This document shows, piece after piece, positions 20,636 to 31,482 of a DNA stretch of 64,000 nt. The stretch lies in NCBI RefSeq assembly GCF_000744455.1, contig NZ_JQLY01000001.1:2076501-2140500 (forward strand), read 5' to 3'. Both the position numbers and the translations under genes were made by a program. Numbering within the stretch: the stretch's first letter is position 1; each line of letters starts with the position of its first letter. A model generated the notes under the pieces. The model was not told where the DNA came from. It worked only from the letters and a program-made list of their open reading frames with translations, and made no database searches. Source of the stretch: Methanobacterium sp. SMA-27. GTDB taxonomy: Archaea > Methanobacteriota > Methanobacteria > Methanobacteriales > Methanobacteriaceae.

Positions 20636-21244
20636 CTAAATTTTTAACCCAATGTTACTCAAAACATCCTCTAAAACTACTATGTCCTCACAGCTATTAA
20701 TATTTACGGCCAGTTCAATTTTCCCTAACTTGAGAACTTCCTCATCTTGTTGCTTGTTGTTACTTCTTAATATATTTAATCCCGACGGAACCACATCTCC
20801 AAGCACAATACTGGGCTTCAAACCATTTTTCTTGAATAATTCTATTGGAACAGCAATGCACATTGCTGGTTTCCTGGACTTTTCATATTCTAAAAGAACT
20901 TGATTTATAATTTCGCTTGTTATTAATGGTAAATCAGCAGTAATAGTTAATATAATCTTGTTTGAATCGTGTTGGAAACATTCTGAAATATAATACTGTA
21001 AATCTTCAATATATCCATTTCCAGGTGTTTGAAAGGCAGAATATCCTCCTATGCGGGCAAATTTAGAAGTTTTAGGAGTGTTTGGACTTGTTAATATAAT
21101 TACATCTGAAATTCCTTTCGAAGCCAACAGTGCATTAATAACATGTTGGATCATTGGTATTCCGCCAACTTCAATGAGAGGTTTTTCTTTTTTACCTCTC
21201 ATTCTTGTGCCCATTCCACCGGCCATAATAATTGCTGTTACCAT
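20636..21244 (-). CDS. cobY: Adenosylcobinamide-phosphate guanylyltransferase CobY
   Basis: CobY is the archaeal enzyme that activates adenosylcobinamide phosphate with GTP, replacing bacterial CobU. The protein of about 202 residues starts with the nucleotidyltransferase signature AIIMAGGMGTRM and KPLIEVGGIPMI, and has TITADLPLIT in the middle, as in CobY. Homologues suggest the ATG at 21244; in-frame ATGs at 21253 and 21280 are also possible, the last overlapping mmp14 by 4 bp. It lies between mmp14 and a PRC-barrel gene. Its product feeds CobS, encoded at the left end of the window. Confidence 0.88.
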   Translation of the reverse strand: MVTAIIMAGGMGTRMRGKKEKPLIEVGGIPMIQHVINALLASKGISDVIILTSPNTPKTSKFARIGGYSAFQTPGNGYIEDLQYYISECFQHDSNKIILTITADLPLITSEIINQVLLEYEKSRKPAMCIAVPIELFKKNGLKPSIVLGDVVPSGLNILRSNNKQQDEEVLKLGKIELAVNINSCEDIVVLEDVLSNIGLKI

Positions 21245-21276
21245 TACTGATCCCATTGTTCCGTATTTGTAATATA

Positions 21277-22746
21277 TCATTCCTTATGTTGTAGCTTTCT
21301 CCTGGGTCCAAGTATGCACTTACCGCCTTGACATCCACCTACTGGATTCTTTGGAGTACCTAATGAATTCATACATCTTGCCATCATAGCAGCACCCATT
21401 GCTAATGCATCTGAAACAAAAAGAGTGTCATTGAAGTACTTTTGAGAATATTCCAATATTAATTCTGGTTTTTTACCTGTTATTCCTGCTCTACCTGTCA
21501 CTCCTAGCAAAGAACCCTCTTCAATTACACCTTCATTAAATGCTTCCTCTATTAATCTTTTAACTACAAGGGCACTTATATGGTCCAGTGTTGCAAATAG
21601 AGTATGTATTCCTGAGCTCTCAAATATTTCATGTCCTAGTTTTACTAGTTCAGGTATTTGATCCCCATTTTCACCAACATCACATCCAATTAGAGTTGTA
21701 CCTGCATCATAAGCAGCTTTAGGATCTACTGGAACTGTTCCAAATCTTTCACGCCCTTCAGGCACTTTGCCTATGTCAACAAATTCGTGAGCTTGTTCTG
21801 CAAATTTTTTGGCTTCTTTCCAGTCTGCTCCTTTAATTATTCCTTTTTTATATAGATCCAGTGCTGCTCCCCCTCTTTTATCAACTTTTTCGGTACCACG
21901 TATTATTGAATCTGATATGGCCCCCGCAAGTCCACAAAAATTACCTATTGTCCTGGCATATGGTTTTTCATTGTTGGTTATACGACCTGCAAGAGTTGTT
22001 CCAAAATCCATGGATACACAGGGATTTCTGTAGTCAACTTTAGTCCACATAGATGCCACTTTTATACCTGCAGTTACCAATTCACCTTCCATTTCATTGG
22101 CAACAACAACCCTACCTGTTGGTGGAAGTACACTAACAACAGCTCCATCAAACATGACTTGGTCCAAAAGTGTAAATTCTTGGAGTCGTTGTGGAAAGTT
22201 CTCTTTACTCATTGCTGGAGACATTTTTCTTGGAGGAATTCCTGCTTCTAAACATCCCTTTGCAAGTGCTATTATAAGGTCACCAACCTCATCAGGAGCT
22301 GCAAACCCTGCTGTAACTCCAGTGGATCTAACAACAAAATCTAAATCATTCTCTATATCTACATGAGCCTTTTTAAGGGATTCTAGTATGGTGTCCCTTA
22401 CCATTTCAGATACAGATTCCTTTGTTAGTTCGACTTCCCAAACTGTTTCTCCAAAAACTTTTTCACCTTTTTTTGGAGGTCTTATGTCCCTTGTCATACG
22501 TACTGTCTTATCCAGAAGATACGTTCGGCATGTGGTGAGGTTAGTGGCTGTTAAAATACATTTTGTTGTTGTGTTTCCAAGTTCTACAGATGCAACTACA
22601 TAATATATATCTGGCTTCATTGAAAGGCCAGAACCTACAGTTTTCTTCATAAAAGGTGTTGATTTTATATCTTCGGTGTAAATATAGTGACTTTTTGCAA
22701 ATATAGGCTTTGGACTTCTGCTAAGTAAATTACCAAACCGTGACAT
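21277..22746 (-). CDS. mmp14: Methanogenesis marker protein 14 (ASKHA-type ATPase fold)
   Basis: The 489-residue protein matches methanogenesis marker 14, found in methanogens and of unproven function. It has features of an actin/hexokinase-like (ASKHA) nucleotide-binding fold: SVELGNTTTKCIL near residue 53 and a second phosphate motif SMDFGTTLAGRI near 245. The C-terminus has a short cysteine motif, GGCQGGKCILG. A GGGAGGTAATTCTC ribosome site precedes the ATG. The gene follows mtrH on the same strand after a terminator and overlaps or abuts cobY, so it sits between a corrinoid methyltransferase operon and a corrinoid synthesis gene. Confidence 0.9.
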   Translation of the reverse strand: MSRFGNLLSRSPKPIFAKSHYIYTEDIKSTPFMKKTVGSGLSMKPDIYYVVASVELGNTTTKCILTATNLTTCRTYLLDKTVRMTRDIRPPKKGEKVFGETVWEVELTKESVSEMVRDTILESLKKAHVDIENDLDFVVRSTGVTAGFAAPDEVGDLIIALAKGCLEAGIPPRKMSPAMSKENFPQRLQEFTLLDQVMFDGAVVSVLPPTGRVVVANEMEGELVTAGIKVASMWTKVDYRNPCVSMDFGTTLAGRITNNEKPYARTIGNFCGLAGAISDSIIRGTEKVDKRGGAALDLYKKGIIKGADWKEAKKFAEQAHEFVDIGKVPEGRERFGTVPVDPKAAYDAGTTLIGCDVGENGDQIPELVKLGHEIFESSGIHTLFATLDHISALVVKRLIEEAFNEGVIEEGSLLGVTGRAGITGKKPELILEYSQKYFNDTLFVSDALAMGAAMMARCMNSLGTPKNPVGGCQGGKCILGPRRKLQHKE

Positions 22747-22961
22747 GAGAATTACCTCCCTAAAAATAATTAACAGTTTTTTATCATTAACTTTCCTATT
22801 TTAAGTTCAGTTAATTTGATATAAATTTATTGTGAAATGTATTGGAATTTTTAATGAATTAAGATGATTAACAATGTTATAAAAATTCTTTTAAAACTTA
22901 ATATTGCTATGAAAATTGATTTAGAATAATTCAAAAATAAAATGCAGAGTAAAATATGACA

Positions 22962-23005
22962 TTTAAAAAAAATAAAAAAATAAGGTATTTGACGATAAAT
23001 CGCCA
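22962..23005 (-). terminator. Terminator of the mtr operon
   Basis: Downstream of mtrH the minus-strand RNA can pair UGGCGA with UCGUCA (plus-strand arms 22990-22995 and 23000-23005; one G-U pair). It then enters two U-runs, seen as A-runs at 22964-22972 and 22974-22980. This fits an operon terminator. Confidence 0.65.
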
Positions 23006-23016
23006 TTTCCTTTGTT

Positions 23017-23949
23017 TTATAACAATTTGAAGAATGGGTGTTCTTCTATTGGTTCTGTTCCAATGTCTTTTGCAGCTTCTGCCATGAATATATCTGCCAT
23101 GGAGCATGCTGAAAATGCCATTTTTGCGTTTTCAATAGGTCCAATAAGTACGAAATCTCCTCCAACTGCAATCTGCAGAAGGTTGGATCCTACGTCACAA
23201 ACTGGCCATACTTCCCTGTTCTCTTTTTTGTAGCCTCTTAACCAGTCCCATGCTGATGGAACGTTGTGGATACCACTACCTACAGGGTATCCCCATTTAC
23301 TTTTAACAGCAAATGAAGTTCTTAGAGCAGCACCTGCACCCTGACCGAGAGGGGTGATAGCTACGTCCATGAAAGGTTTGTCTATTCCACAGTCATCTGC
23401 TGTTTCTAGGAGACCTTTGTCAAGTACGCTTCCACCAGTTTCCCACATGTTGAGTTTACCTTCAACACCAGGTTCCATAGGGTTGAATCCCAGTATGATG
23501 GATGCTGATAGATCTGATTCTTTCAATGCTTGAATCTCGTCTGCATCTGCAGCCATGTTTAGGGAATTGTATATTGCCCTGTCTGCTAATCCAGTTTCTG
23601 ATGCGAATTGTGCTCCTGCAACTCTTGCTTCTCCAGATGTTGAATCTATGAAGAAAGGTGCGTCTGTAGCTTCGCCTACAAATTCTAGGTATTTAACTAA
23701 TGCTTCTGGTGTTGCACCGAAGGTGTGCACGATGTGTGGGTTACCAGTGACATCGGACATTTCTTCTTGCATTTTTATTAAACCTTCAGCTTTTTCTTTG
23801 TCGAAGACTCCTGCCTTCTCATCTTCAATTATTTTGTGTCCACCATAAAAGATGGTTCCTGCTAAAACAGTTGGATATTCACCAGGTTGTCCACCGACTT
23901 TAAGGCCAGCAACATCTAATACAATCTGTTCTTTGTCAAATCTAAACAT
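23017..23949 (-). CDS. mtrH: Tetrahydromethanopterin S-methyltransferase subunit H
   Basis: MtrH transfers the methyl group from methyl-tetrahydromethanopterin to the cobalt of MtrA. The 310-residue soluble protein begins MFRFDKEQIVLDVAGLKVGG and includes GNPHIVHTFGATPEALVKYLEF and FFIDSTSGEARV, typical of the TIM-barrel methyltransferase. It is the last gene of mtrEDCBAFGH, 22 bp after mtrG, and is followed by a hairpin terminator. Confidence 0.97.
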   Translation of the reverse strand: MFRFDKEQIVLDVAGLKVGGQPGEYPTVLAGTIFYGGHKIIEDEKAGVFDKEKAEGLIKMQEEMSDVTGNPHIVHTFGATPEALVKYLEFVGEATDAPFFIDSTSGEARVAGAQFASETGLADRAIYNSLNMAADADEIQALKESDLSASIILGFNPMEPGVEGKLNMWETGGSVLDKGLLETADDCGIDKPFMDVAITPLGQGAGAALRTSFAVKSKWGYPVGSGIHNVPSAWDWLRGYKKENREVWPVCDVGSNLLQIAVGGDFVLIGPIENAKMAFSACSMADIFMAEAAKDIGTEPIEEHPFFKLL

Positions 23950-23971
23950 AAATAATCCTCCTAAAAATTAT

Positions 23972-24226
23972 TTAGACTCCACCAAATGTTGATAAGATAG
24001 CTCCTATTTTCACAACTTTGAAAGCTACAAATAGAATGATCAGTCCTATCACTATTCCGTATAAAATACCAATATCTCTTCCTATTTGTTGGCCCATTTT
24101 CTGAGAGATCTCACCGTAGTTAAATTCTACTTTGTCTTCAATGTCATCTAATCTCTCATTTGCTTTGTTGTACTCATCTGCAGAGACAATGATACGAGGT
24201 ATGGTATTTTTTTCTTCTTCTGCCAT
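23972..24226 (-). CDS. mtrG: Tetrahydromethanopterin S-methyltransferase subunit G
   Basis: MtrG is a small subunit of the membrane-bound Mtr complex. The 84-residue protein has a polar N-terminal helix region ([31 protein letters not shown]) and one C-terminal transmembrane span beginning [15 protein letters not shown]. Order, size and position between mtrF and mtrH match the conserved operon. Confidence 0.95.
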   Translation of the reverse strand: MAEEEKNTIPRIIVSADEYNKANERLDDIEDKVEFNYGEISQKMGQQIGRDIGILYGIVIGLIILFVAFKVVKIGAILSTFGGV

Positions 24227-24228
24227 AC

Positions 24229-24435
24229 TTATGCCCCCACCATCATTTTATAAATTACTGGAAGGCCTACGAGGAGAAGTGCAAATATGAATCCCAAACC
24301 CATACCATATATTCTGGTTGATATGAGTCCTGCAAATAACCTCTGATCCCTACCAATTAGCTGGGTACGATATTTTATATCTTTTACAGTATTTTTTATG
24401 CCTCTAACGTTAGGTTTGTTTGATAATATTATCAT
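24229..24435 (-). CDS. mtrF: Tetrahydromethanopterin S-methyltransferase subunit F
   Basis: This 68-residue protein has one C-terminal membrane span (about residues 44-66) after the basic segment [20 protein letters not shown]. That segment resembles the corresponding part of MtrA, as is usual for MtrF. It is placed 2 bp before mtrG and 10 bp after mtrA. Confidence 0.95.
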   Translation of the reverse strand: MIILSNKPNVRGIKNTVKDIKYRTQLIGRDQRLFAGLISTRIYGMGLGFIFALLLVGLPVIYKMMVGA

Positions 24436-24445
24436 GTAAAACCCC

Positions 24446-25165
24446 CTATTTTAGCAATAGTATGGTTCCAAGAGTTAGGATGAAAGCTAAACCTACAACT
24501 AGTCCCTGAACCTTTCCAGCGTACATTCCTGCGAATTGTCTCTGGATTCCACCAACAGCTTTAATCTGCGTCTGAATGTTACGCATTCTAGCTTCGATTA
24601 GTGCGGTTTCAGGAGCTACTGGGCGTATTTCTTCGCCTTCTTCTTCCTCTCCTTCCTCTTCAATTACTATTACCATTGCTTCTTCTTCAATTGCTCCGGG
24701 ATCTTTCTCTATGCACTCTTTTACCTTTGCCTGAATTGCTGCAGCGTCCTCAACATCGATCAAATCTACCATTTCAAACTGGGATCTGAATCTATCCAAT
24801 CCTTCGTCTGGAATGTTTTCGATGTAAGGTATTGCACCATCAGCACCTACGATGCTTCTTTTTTCAGGATCAACACCATTTTCATGGAGCGCCATAATAC
24901 TTTGACCTGTGATGTGTCCCTGTACCTCTGATCCGCACAATATAAGGAACCTTAAGTTCGGATTGGATATTAGGTTTGAGATCATCTTTTCAATTCCGAG
25001 ATTTTCGGTTTTGCACGGTCCTGCGATTGCAGCTCCTGCATCCACTGGTATTTGTTCGATGTGGGAAGCAAGTGTTGCAACTGCTACAGGACTTTCTGGA
25101 TCGCCAGTCACGTAGTCACCATTTATTACAGGCCATCCTTCTGCGGGTGATTTTTTATCTGCCAA
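24446..25165 (-). CDS. mtrA: Tetrahydromethanopterin S-methyltransferase subunit A (corrinoid protein)
   Basis: MtrA carries the corrinoid prosthetic group that shuttles the methyl group to coenzyme M. The 239-residue protein has a soluble cobamide-binding domain with the cobalt-ligating histidine in [12 protein letters not shown], which falls at position 84 as in Methanothermobacter. An acidic linker ([11 protein letters not shown] near residue 170) follows, and a single C-terminal membrane span begins [12 protein letters not shown]. It lies between mtrB and mtrF. Confidence 0.98.
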   Translation of the reverse strand: MADKKSPAEGWPVINGDYVTGDPESPVAVATLASHIEQIPVDAGAAIAGPCKTENLGIEKMISNLISNPNLRFLILCGSEVQGHITGQSIMALHENGVDPEKRSIVGADGAIPYIENIPDEGLDRFRSQFEMVDLIDVEDAAAIQAKVKECIEKDPGAIEEEAMVIVIEEEGEEEEGEEIRPVAPETALIEARMRNIQTQIKAVGGIQRQFAGMYAGKVQGLVVGLAFILTLGTILLLK

Positions 25166-25176
25166 TTTAACACCTC

Positions 25177-25482
25177 CTATAATAATAGGGCAACCAGCAG
25201 TACTAGCCCTAATATAAATCCGTAAACCATGTTGGTTAGTTTACCTGCTGTAATGTAAACTCCTTCCCTTCCAGGATAGGCGCCTTCAGATACAGTGGTT
25301 GGATCTAAGGCCGTCTCTATATCGTTTGCTGCAGCCTCTAATTCTGTTATTTGCTCGTTTATTGTGTCCATTGATAAGATTAAGACTTCTCTACCTAATG
25401 ATGCCCCAATAATACCTGATGAAGGGTCTAGGGTTAGGTTGAGTTCAGGAGCTATTTTTACTAAGGGTAACATTTCTACCAT
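25177..25482 (-). CDS. mtrB: Tetrahydromethanopterin S-methyltransferase subunit B
   Basis: The 101-residue protein starts [20 protein letters not shown], typical of MtrB, and ends with one membrane span ([20 protein letters not shown]). MtrB belongs to the stalk of small single-span subunits that join MtrA to the membrane core. It lies 12 bp after mtrC. Confidence 0.95.
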   Translation of the reverse strand: MVEMLPLVKIAPELNLTLDPSSGIIGASLGREVLILSMDTINEQITELEAAANDIETALDPTTVSEGAYPGREGVYITAGKLTNMVYGFILGLVLLVALLL

Positions 25483-25494
25483 TTTGCTTTCCTC

Positions 25495-26307
25495 CTATTG
25501 TTCTTCCTCTTTAGGCCACATTCCAGACCATTTAACTGATGCTGCACTATCGAGTGATGCCTGTAAAAAGGCTCTCATTGATATAAACCATCCTATTGCA
25601 CCAATTATGGATATTACCCACCATGCTTTTGAAAAGCCTATTCCAAGTAGTCCTATTATCGCCATAGACATGAATGCTGTGGTTGCTGCGAGTTTTAGGG
25701 TTCTTCTTTGGTCTTCGTTTGGACCTAAACATGCGTTGAATGGGTGCTGAATTGCCATTGTGTTTAATATAAACAAGAGTCCTATGAATCCTGTTGATAT
25801 GACAGTAGCTAGTATTGCAGGCATTGCATAACTTCCAGCTATTGCTGCAGAGAATCCGAGAACAGATAGTGCTGCTGCTCCTGAAAGTTCAACTGTGCAC
25901 TGCACAAGTATAGGAATTTTCATTCCAACTATTTTTTTACCGATCAGCGCAACAACTCCACCAAGTATCATTGCAATGGCAAATGCCACCAATGGTCCTA
26001 GTATTGTGTATGCGGAACCAAGCATTATACCGCCTGCAAGTCCTGCTAAAACACCAATTATACCAATAGAAAGTGACATGTATCCGATTGATGGTACTCC
26101 AGTACCTAAACCGTAGCTTGCAACTCTCCTAATGGCATCTGCTCCCCATACTATGGCACAAACTGCTCCTAATGAAGCAAGTAATGGCCCAAGTATCGGA
26201 TTAAAGGGTGTGGCGTATATTCCTATAAGTCCTCCAACTACTCCAAGTGCTATTGTCTTGGATGGTGGTATGGCTACTGATGCTTCGCCTCCTCCTGCTG
26301 CTGACAT
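25495..26307 (-). CDS. mtrC: Tetrahydromethanopterin S-methyltransferase subunit C
   Basis: MtrC is one of three large membrane subunits (C, D, E) that form the sodium-translocating core of Mtr. The 270-residue protein is mostly hydrophobic, with about seven spans and glycine-rich turns. Its first base coincides with the last base of mtrD, indicating coupled translation. Confidence 0.95.
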   Translation of the reverse strand: MSAAGGGEASVAIPPSKTIALGVVGGLIGIYATPFNPILGPLLASLGAVCAIVWGADAIRRVASYGLGTGVPSIGYMSLSIGIIGVLAGLAGGIMLGSAYTILGPLVAFAIAMILGGVVALIGKKIVGMKIPILVQCTVELSGAAALSVLGFSAAIAGSYAMPAILATVISTGFIGLLFILNTMAIQHPFNACLGPNEDQRRTLKLAATTAFMSMAIIGLLGIGFSKAWWVISIIGAIGWFISMRAFLQASLDSAASVKWSGMWPKEEEQ

Positions 26308-27041
26308 TAGAATACACCTCCTTTAAGTAGTAAAACTGCAATTAAACCTGTTACCAAAGATGCAACTAGACATGCTAGGGCTCCTTTTGGTAGTCTCTTG
26401 AATTTAGGGTCGTGAAATCCTTCGATTGTACCACCTATGTTATAGGATGCAATAACTGCATTAATGAAGAAAACTCCAACTGCAAATATTGCTGCTACTG
26501 TTGCAGCTGAGAGGGAAACTCCTCCACCTAATAATAATGATAGTTTGTATCCAGGTAGTACTGCTAATGCTTCGTATAAAGCCCAGTAAATAAGTCCTCC
26601 ACCAATTCCACCCAGTGCTCCTCCAATGATTCCACTGACGAAACATACTGTTGGAATTCCGTGTCCTTCTGTTCCTTGGGTTACGTATTTACTCTGTTCG
26701 TACTTAGTTATTGGGTCAACTTCAACTTTTGCTGATGCTGGCACAACACCTACACCCCAAACATATACAAGGTTACCTACAAGCATGGTTATTCCAAGCA
26801 TGAGCATTGAACCCACAGCTCCACCAGCCAGTATAAGCCATAATGGCTGTCCTGTCAGTGCTGCTGCTGTAATGAGTCCGGTCATACCTCCACCTGCTGC
26901 AAGCATAGCGGTACCTGTTCCGACTCCTGTAGCTGTTGCTATTGCTGCTGGGGCTCCACCCACTGGTATAAAGTGTACACCTCCACCAATGAGAACTCCT
27001 CCAACGGTTATAGCACCGATTAATAATAATGGATCCATCAT
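26307..27041 (-). CDS. mtrD: Tetrahydromethanopterin S-methyltransferase subunit D
   Basis: The 244-residue membrane protein begins [20 protein letters not shown]; the second Met may be the true start. It has several spans rich in Gly and Ala and the segment [19 protein letters not shown], conserved in MtrD. It is a core subunit of the sodium-pumping complex. An AAGGAGGTTTT ribosome site precedes it. Confidence 0.95.
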   Translation of the reverse strand: MMDPLLLIGAITVGGVLIGGGVHFIPVGGAPAAIATATGVGTGTAMLAAGGGMTGLITAAALTGQPLWLILAGGAVGSMLMLGITMLVGNLVYVWGVGVVPASAKVEVDPITKYEQSKYVTQGTEGHGIPTVCFVSGIIGGALGGIGGGLIYWALYEALAVLPGYKLSLLLGGGVSLSAATVAAIFAVGVFFINAVIASYNIGGTIEGFHDPKFKRLPKGALACLVASLVTGLIAVLLLKGGVF

Positions 27042-27060
27042 AAAACCTCCTTAATGATCC

Positions 27061-27942
27061 TCATTCTTTATATGGTCCATAAGTGTTTCTTGCGAAAATC
27101 TCAATTCTGTTGTTGATGATTATAAGTGCTAAAATTATTACAAGACTAGCAATAACTCCTCCAGCTGCTCCGAATACAATGGTAGTCCAGAAGCTAAAGA
27201 ATACTATAGTTCCGAAACAGAAACCTGTTATGGGTCCTCCAAACTTCGCACAGAAATGTACAACATCAATTGAGTTTCTTGCACCCAGTTCTGCTTTGGT
27301 TGTGATGTCACCGTGAATAGCGACTGGGATACCTCCACCAAATGGGTATGTCTGGTACTCTCTTTCAGCACCATAATGAACATCTCCGGTTGATGAACCG
27401 ATTGCACCAATTGTTATACCCCATAGCACTGCTAATAGTGGTAATGGGAACGGGTGATTAAATCCTGATATAGGTAAGGTCATAAGATATGATAATCCAA
27501 CTATACAGAATGTAACAATAAATCCATGAGCTGCTATTGGTCCTAAATGACTGGTAATAACATCAATGAACACTGGTTGATTAAACTGAGATTGACCTAC
27601 AATTCTTCCTAAGTAAGATGTTGTTGCAAATGCGGTATGGAAAAGTGCTGCTATAAATCCACCAGCAGCTATTGACATTATAACTGGTAGATGAACTGAA
27701 CTTATAAGGACAAATGCCACAGAACCTGCTATACCTGCAAGTGTACCCATCTGTACGGGTTCACCAGATATGGCCTTGTTAAACATCCTGTGAAGGTGTC
27801 CCATCTGCGGAGCCAGCTGAACTTGTGAGTTAGGGTTACTCATTGAACCGACATCAGATTCTAAATCTTCTGCGGCCCCAGCAATGGTTGCGGCAGCGCC
27901 CATTAATGCAACGACGCCTAATCCTGCTATCATAGGGTCCAT
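27061..27942 (-). CDS. mtrE: Tetrahydromethanopterin S-methyltransferase subunit E
   Basis: MtrE is the first gene of the mtr operon and a core membrane subunit with about six spans. The 293-residue protein begins MDPMIAGLGVVALMGAAATI and includes GSSTGDVHYGAEREYQTYPF, a conserved polar loop. It starts 57 bp after the mcrA stop. A hairpin with a U-tract lies in between, so mtr is either under its own promoter or reached by read-through from mcr. Confidence 0.96.
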   Translation of the reverse strand: MDPMIAGLGVVALMGAAATIAGAAEDLESDVGSMSNPNSQVQLAPQMGHLHRMFNKAISGEPVQMGTLAGIAGSVAFVLISSVHLPVIMSIAAGGFIAALFHTAFATTSYLGRIVGQSQFNQPVFIDVITSHLGPIAAHGFIVTFCIVGLSYLMTLPISGFNHPFPLPLLAVLWGITIGAIGSSTGDVHYGAEREYQTYPFGGGIPVAIHGDITTKAELGARNSIDVVHFCAKFGGPITGFCFGTIVFFSFWTTIVFGAAGGVIASLVIILALIIINNRIEIFARNTYGPYKE

Positions 27943-27971
27943 ATTACTTCCTCCTTCTTTTTAAAAAATAT

Positions 27972-27998
27972 AAAAAAAATAGGTGTTTGCGCACCTAT

Positions 27999-28000
<2 letters not shown>
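27972..28000 (-). terminator. Hairpin and U-tract between mcrA and mtrE
   Basis: A perfect 9-bp inverted repeat (AAATAGGTG at 27977-27985 and CACCTATTT at 27992-28000, 6-nt loop) overlaps the mcrA stop codon at 27999-28001. On the minus strand it is followed by a run of eight U residues (27972-27979, partly shared with the stem). This is the strongest intrinsic-like terminator in the window and separates the mcr and mtr operons. Confidence 0.75.
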
Positions 28001-29651
<1,651 letters not shown>

Positions 29652-29666
29652 ATTTTCACCTCCTTC

Positions 29667-30416
29667 TTATTCAGGACCGTATCCACCCATGGATCTTGTC
29701 ACGTGTATTCTGTGGAGTACTTCCACTGCGTCTACATCGTCTCTGTAGGCTTCACCATCTTTCCTGTAGATGGTTGTTTTTTCTTTGAGTACGGCTTCGT
29801 CTAAAGGTTCTCCTAATACGACTGGTTCGTCTAATTCGTCACCAATCTGGTTTTTGACCGATTCGACGTTTCCTGTAGCTTTGTTCAAGACCTGCCTTCT
29901 GAGCATGTCGAACATCAGACCATCTTCGTCGAGTCTTAAGGAGTGTCCGTGTACAGTTTTTCCTCTAATTCCTGTTCTTGCAGGGTCGAAGAATTCTGTT
30001 TCCAGGAGTTCTTTTGAGATCTTCTCGAGGTCTCTTTCCCTTGCTTCTATTATTTGCCTTCCTGATAGTGTACCTGCGTCAGCTCCTCTGTATCTGCATA
30101 GGTATGCTCTTGACCTTGCAAATGGTTGTGCTGGTGCGAAGTACATTGAGTCAGTAAACTGTATATATCGAACCCTGTCACCGGCTTTTGCACCGTCGAC
30201 TGCTTCGACTAATTCTCTTACTGCATCTTCTGGTTCATCCATTTCTTCTAGTGGTGGGTGTACGCTAGGGTATTCCTCACCAGGAGCTCTGTGACCTAAT
30301 ATCTTTACAACATCTTCGTCTGAGATTTCCCTCAATTTCTCGAGGTCGTAATCAGGGTTGCATAAATTCCTTCTGTTTTGTGCAACCTTGGTTGTTCCGG
30401 GATAGTATTGTGCCAT
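29667..30416 (-). CDS. mcrG: Methyl-coenzyme M reductase I subunit gamma
   Basis: McrG is the gamma subunit of the alpha2-beta2-gamma2 enzyme. The preferred start at 30416 (MAQYYPGTTKVAQNRRNLC) gives 249 residues, the family length. An ATG two codons upstream lies too close to the GGAGGTG ribosome site. Conserved blocks include HRAPGEEYPSVHPPLEEMDE, RYIQFTDSMYFAPAQPF and CRYRGADAGTLSGRQIIE. It follows mcrC closely and precedes mcrA by 15 bp. Confidence 0.98.
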   Translation of the reverse strand: MAQYYPGTTKVAQNRRNLCNPDYDLEKLREISDEDVVKILGHRAPGEEYPSVHPPLEEMDEPEDAVRELVEAVDGAKAGDRVRYIQFTDSMYFAPAQPFARSRAYLCRYRGADAGTLSGRQIIEARERDLEKISKELLETEFFDPARTGIRGKTVHGHSLRLDEDGLMFDMLRRQVLNKATGNVESVKNQIGDELDEPVVLGEPLDEAVLKEKTTIYRKDGEAYRDDVDAVEVLHRIHVTRSMGGYGPE

Positions 30417-30418
30417 AT

Positions 30419-31015
30419 TCATGCACCTCCTAATGCTAACTTAACTTTTCTAATTATTTCATCCAATTTATCTTGGGGACACGTTTCGCCTCTAATAACG
30501 CCGCTAATTATATCCACAATTTCACCTTTTGTATTTGGTTCATTGGGCATAACAGATCTAGTTTTGACACCTATCTTTGCAAAATCTTCAAAGTCAACAG
30601 GATATTCACATATTATGACACAAGGCCTGTTAACATGTCTTAAAATCAGTCTGGCTTTGTATATGATGTGATGTCTCACACCACCCAGGTGTACTACTAC
30701 CAAGCGAAATCTCTTAATTTGCTCTATCTCCTTTGGAGTGAGCCCAAAAAGACTTCCTCCGCCTGCTGATGGAGCATCCTGCGGTACACCAGCACCTGCA
30801 TTTAAAACAAGCGTACTTGTCTGGATATTAGCTTCGCGCAAAGCAAAGGTTATTTCACAGACTGGCTTGGTTATGTGCCTCCTTCCTGGAGACATTGCAA
30901 TTGCCAAAACTTCACTTCCACACTCTGCAAATGTTCCTCTCTGGGCTATTCCTCCTCCTTCGCCCATTCCCATGGTCTCTCTGCAGTCAACAACGTGTGT
31001 GGTTTTTCCGATCAT
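30419..31015 (-). CDS. mcrC: Methyl-coenzyme M reductase I operon protein C
   Basis: McrC is not part of the purified reductase but belongs to the ATP-dependent complex that reductively activates Mcr. The 198-residue protein begins [20 protein letters not shown] and includes [20 protein letters not shown] and a conserved GGVRHHI motif. Its presence marks this as the isoenzyme I operon; the mrt isoenzyme II operon lacks it. Its start shares base 31015 with mcrD. Confidence 0.96.
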   Translation of the reverse strand: MIGKTTHVVDCRETMGMGEGGGIAQRGTFAECGSEVLAIAMSPGRRHITKPVCEITFALREANIQTSTLVLNAGAGVPQDAPSAGGGSLFGLTPKEIEQIKRFRLVVVHLGGVRHHIIYKARLILRHVNRPCVIICEYPVDFEDFAKIGVKTRSVMPNEPNTKGEIVDIISGVIRGETCPQDKLDEIIRKVKLALGGA

Positions 31016-31452
31016 TACTCTTCTTTCCTTTTTAGTATTGTTACCCTTTCACTGAGTTGTGCGTTTTGATCCGTCAAACCTACCAATTCATCAGGTATGT
31101 CATTCAGAGCTTCGCCATACTTTATCTTGTCTGAAACTGTCTTTTGTTTCCTTATAAATGTTCCAACATGAATGTTGAATCCAAAAGATAGATTGACTTC
31201 GCATTTCTGTCTTACTGCTTCAATAGTTTCTTCGTCTTCGATTTCCATAAATATTCTGCCAGTTTTTACTTGTAAATCAACTTCTTCTCCTTTGATGTTG
31301 ATTATTCTGTGATCTGGGTTTTCAGTGTCTGAAGGAAGTCTTTGTCCCTGTAGAACTATTTTCTTTACGCTATCGATTTCATCAAGAGCGTTTAAAAGGC
31401 TCTCTGTGGTATCAGCGCTTAATAATCTGTGTGGAAAGATCTCGATGTCCAT
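31015..31452 (-). CDS. mcrD: Methyl-coenzyme M reductase operon protein D
   Basis: McrD is a small accessory protein that binds Mcr and is thought to act in assembly or cofactor handling. The start at 31452 ([11 protein letters not shown]) follows a GGGGGTAATTATTCAA ribosome site and gives 145 residues; an in-frame TTG six codons upstream lies inside that site. The C-terminus is charged ([14 protein letters not shown]). It is located between mcrB and mcrC. Confidence 0.95.
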   Translation of the reverse strand: MDIEIFPHRLLSADTTESLLNALDEIDSVKKIVLQGQRLPSDTENPDHRIINIKGEEVDLQVKTGRIFMEIEDEETIEAVRQKCEVNLSFGFNIHVGTFIRKQKTVSDKIKYGEALNDIPDELVGLTDQNAQLSERVTILKRKEE

Positions 31453-31482
31453 TTGAATAATTACCCCCAAGGGTGGATTTAT

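Noticed and set aside
24601..24789. Leu-rich frame opposite mtrA
   Set aside because: It is the antisense of the acidic Glu-rich linker of MtrA.
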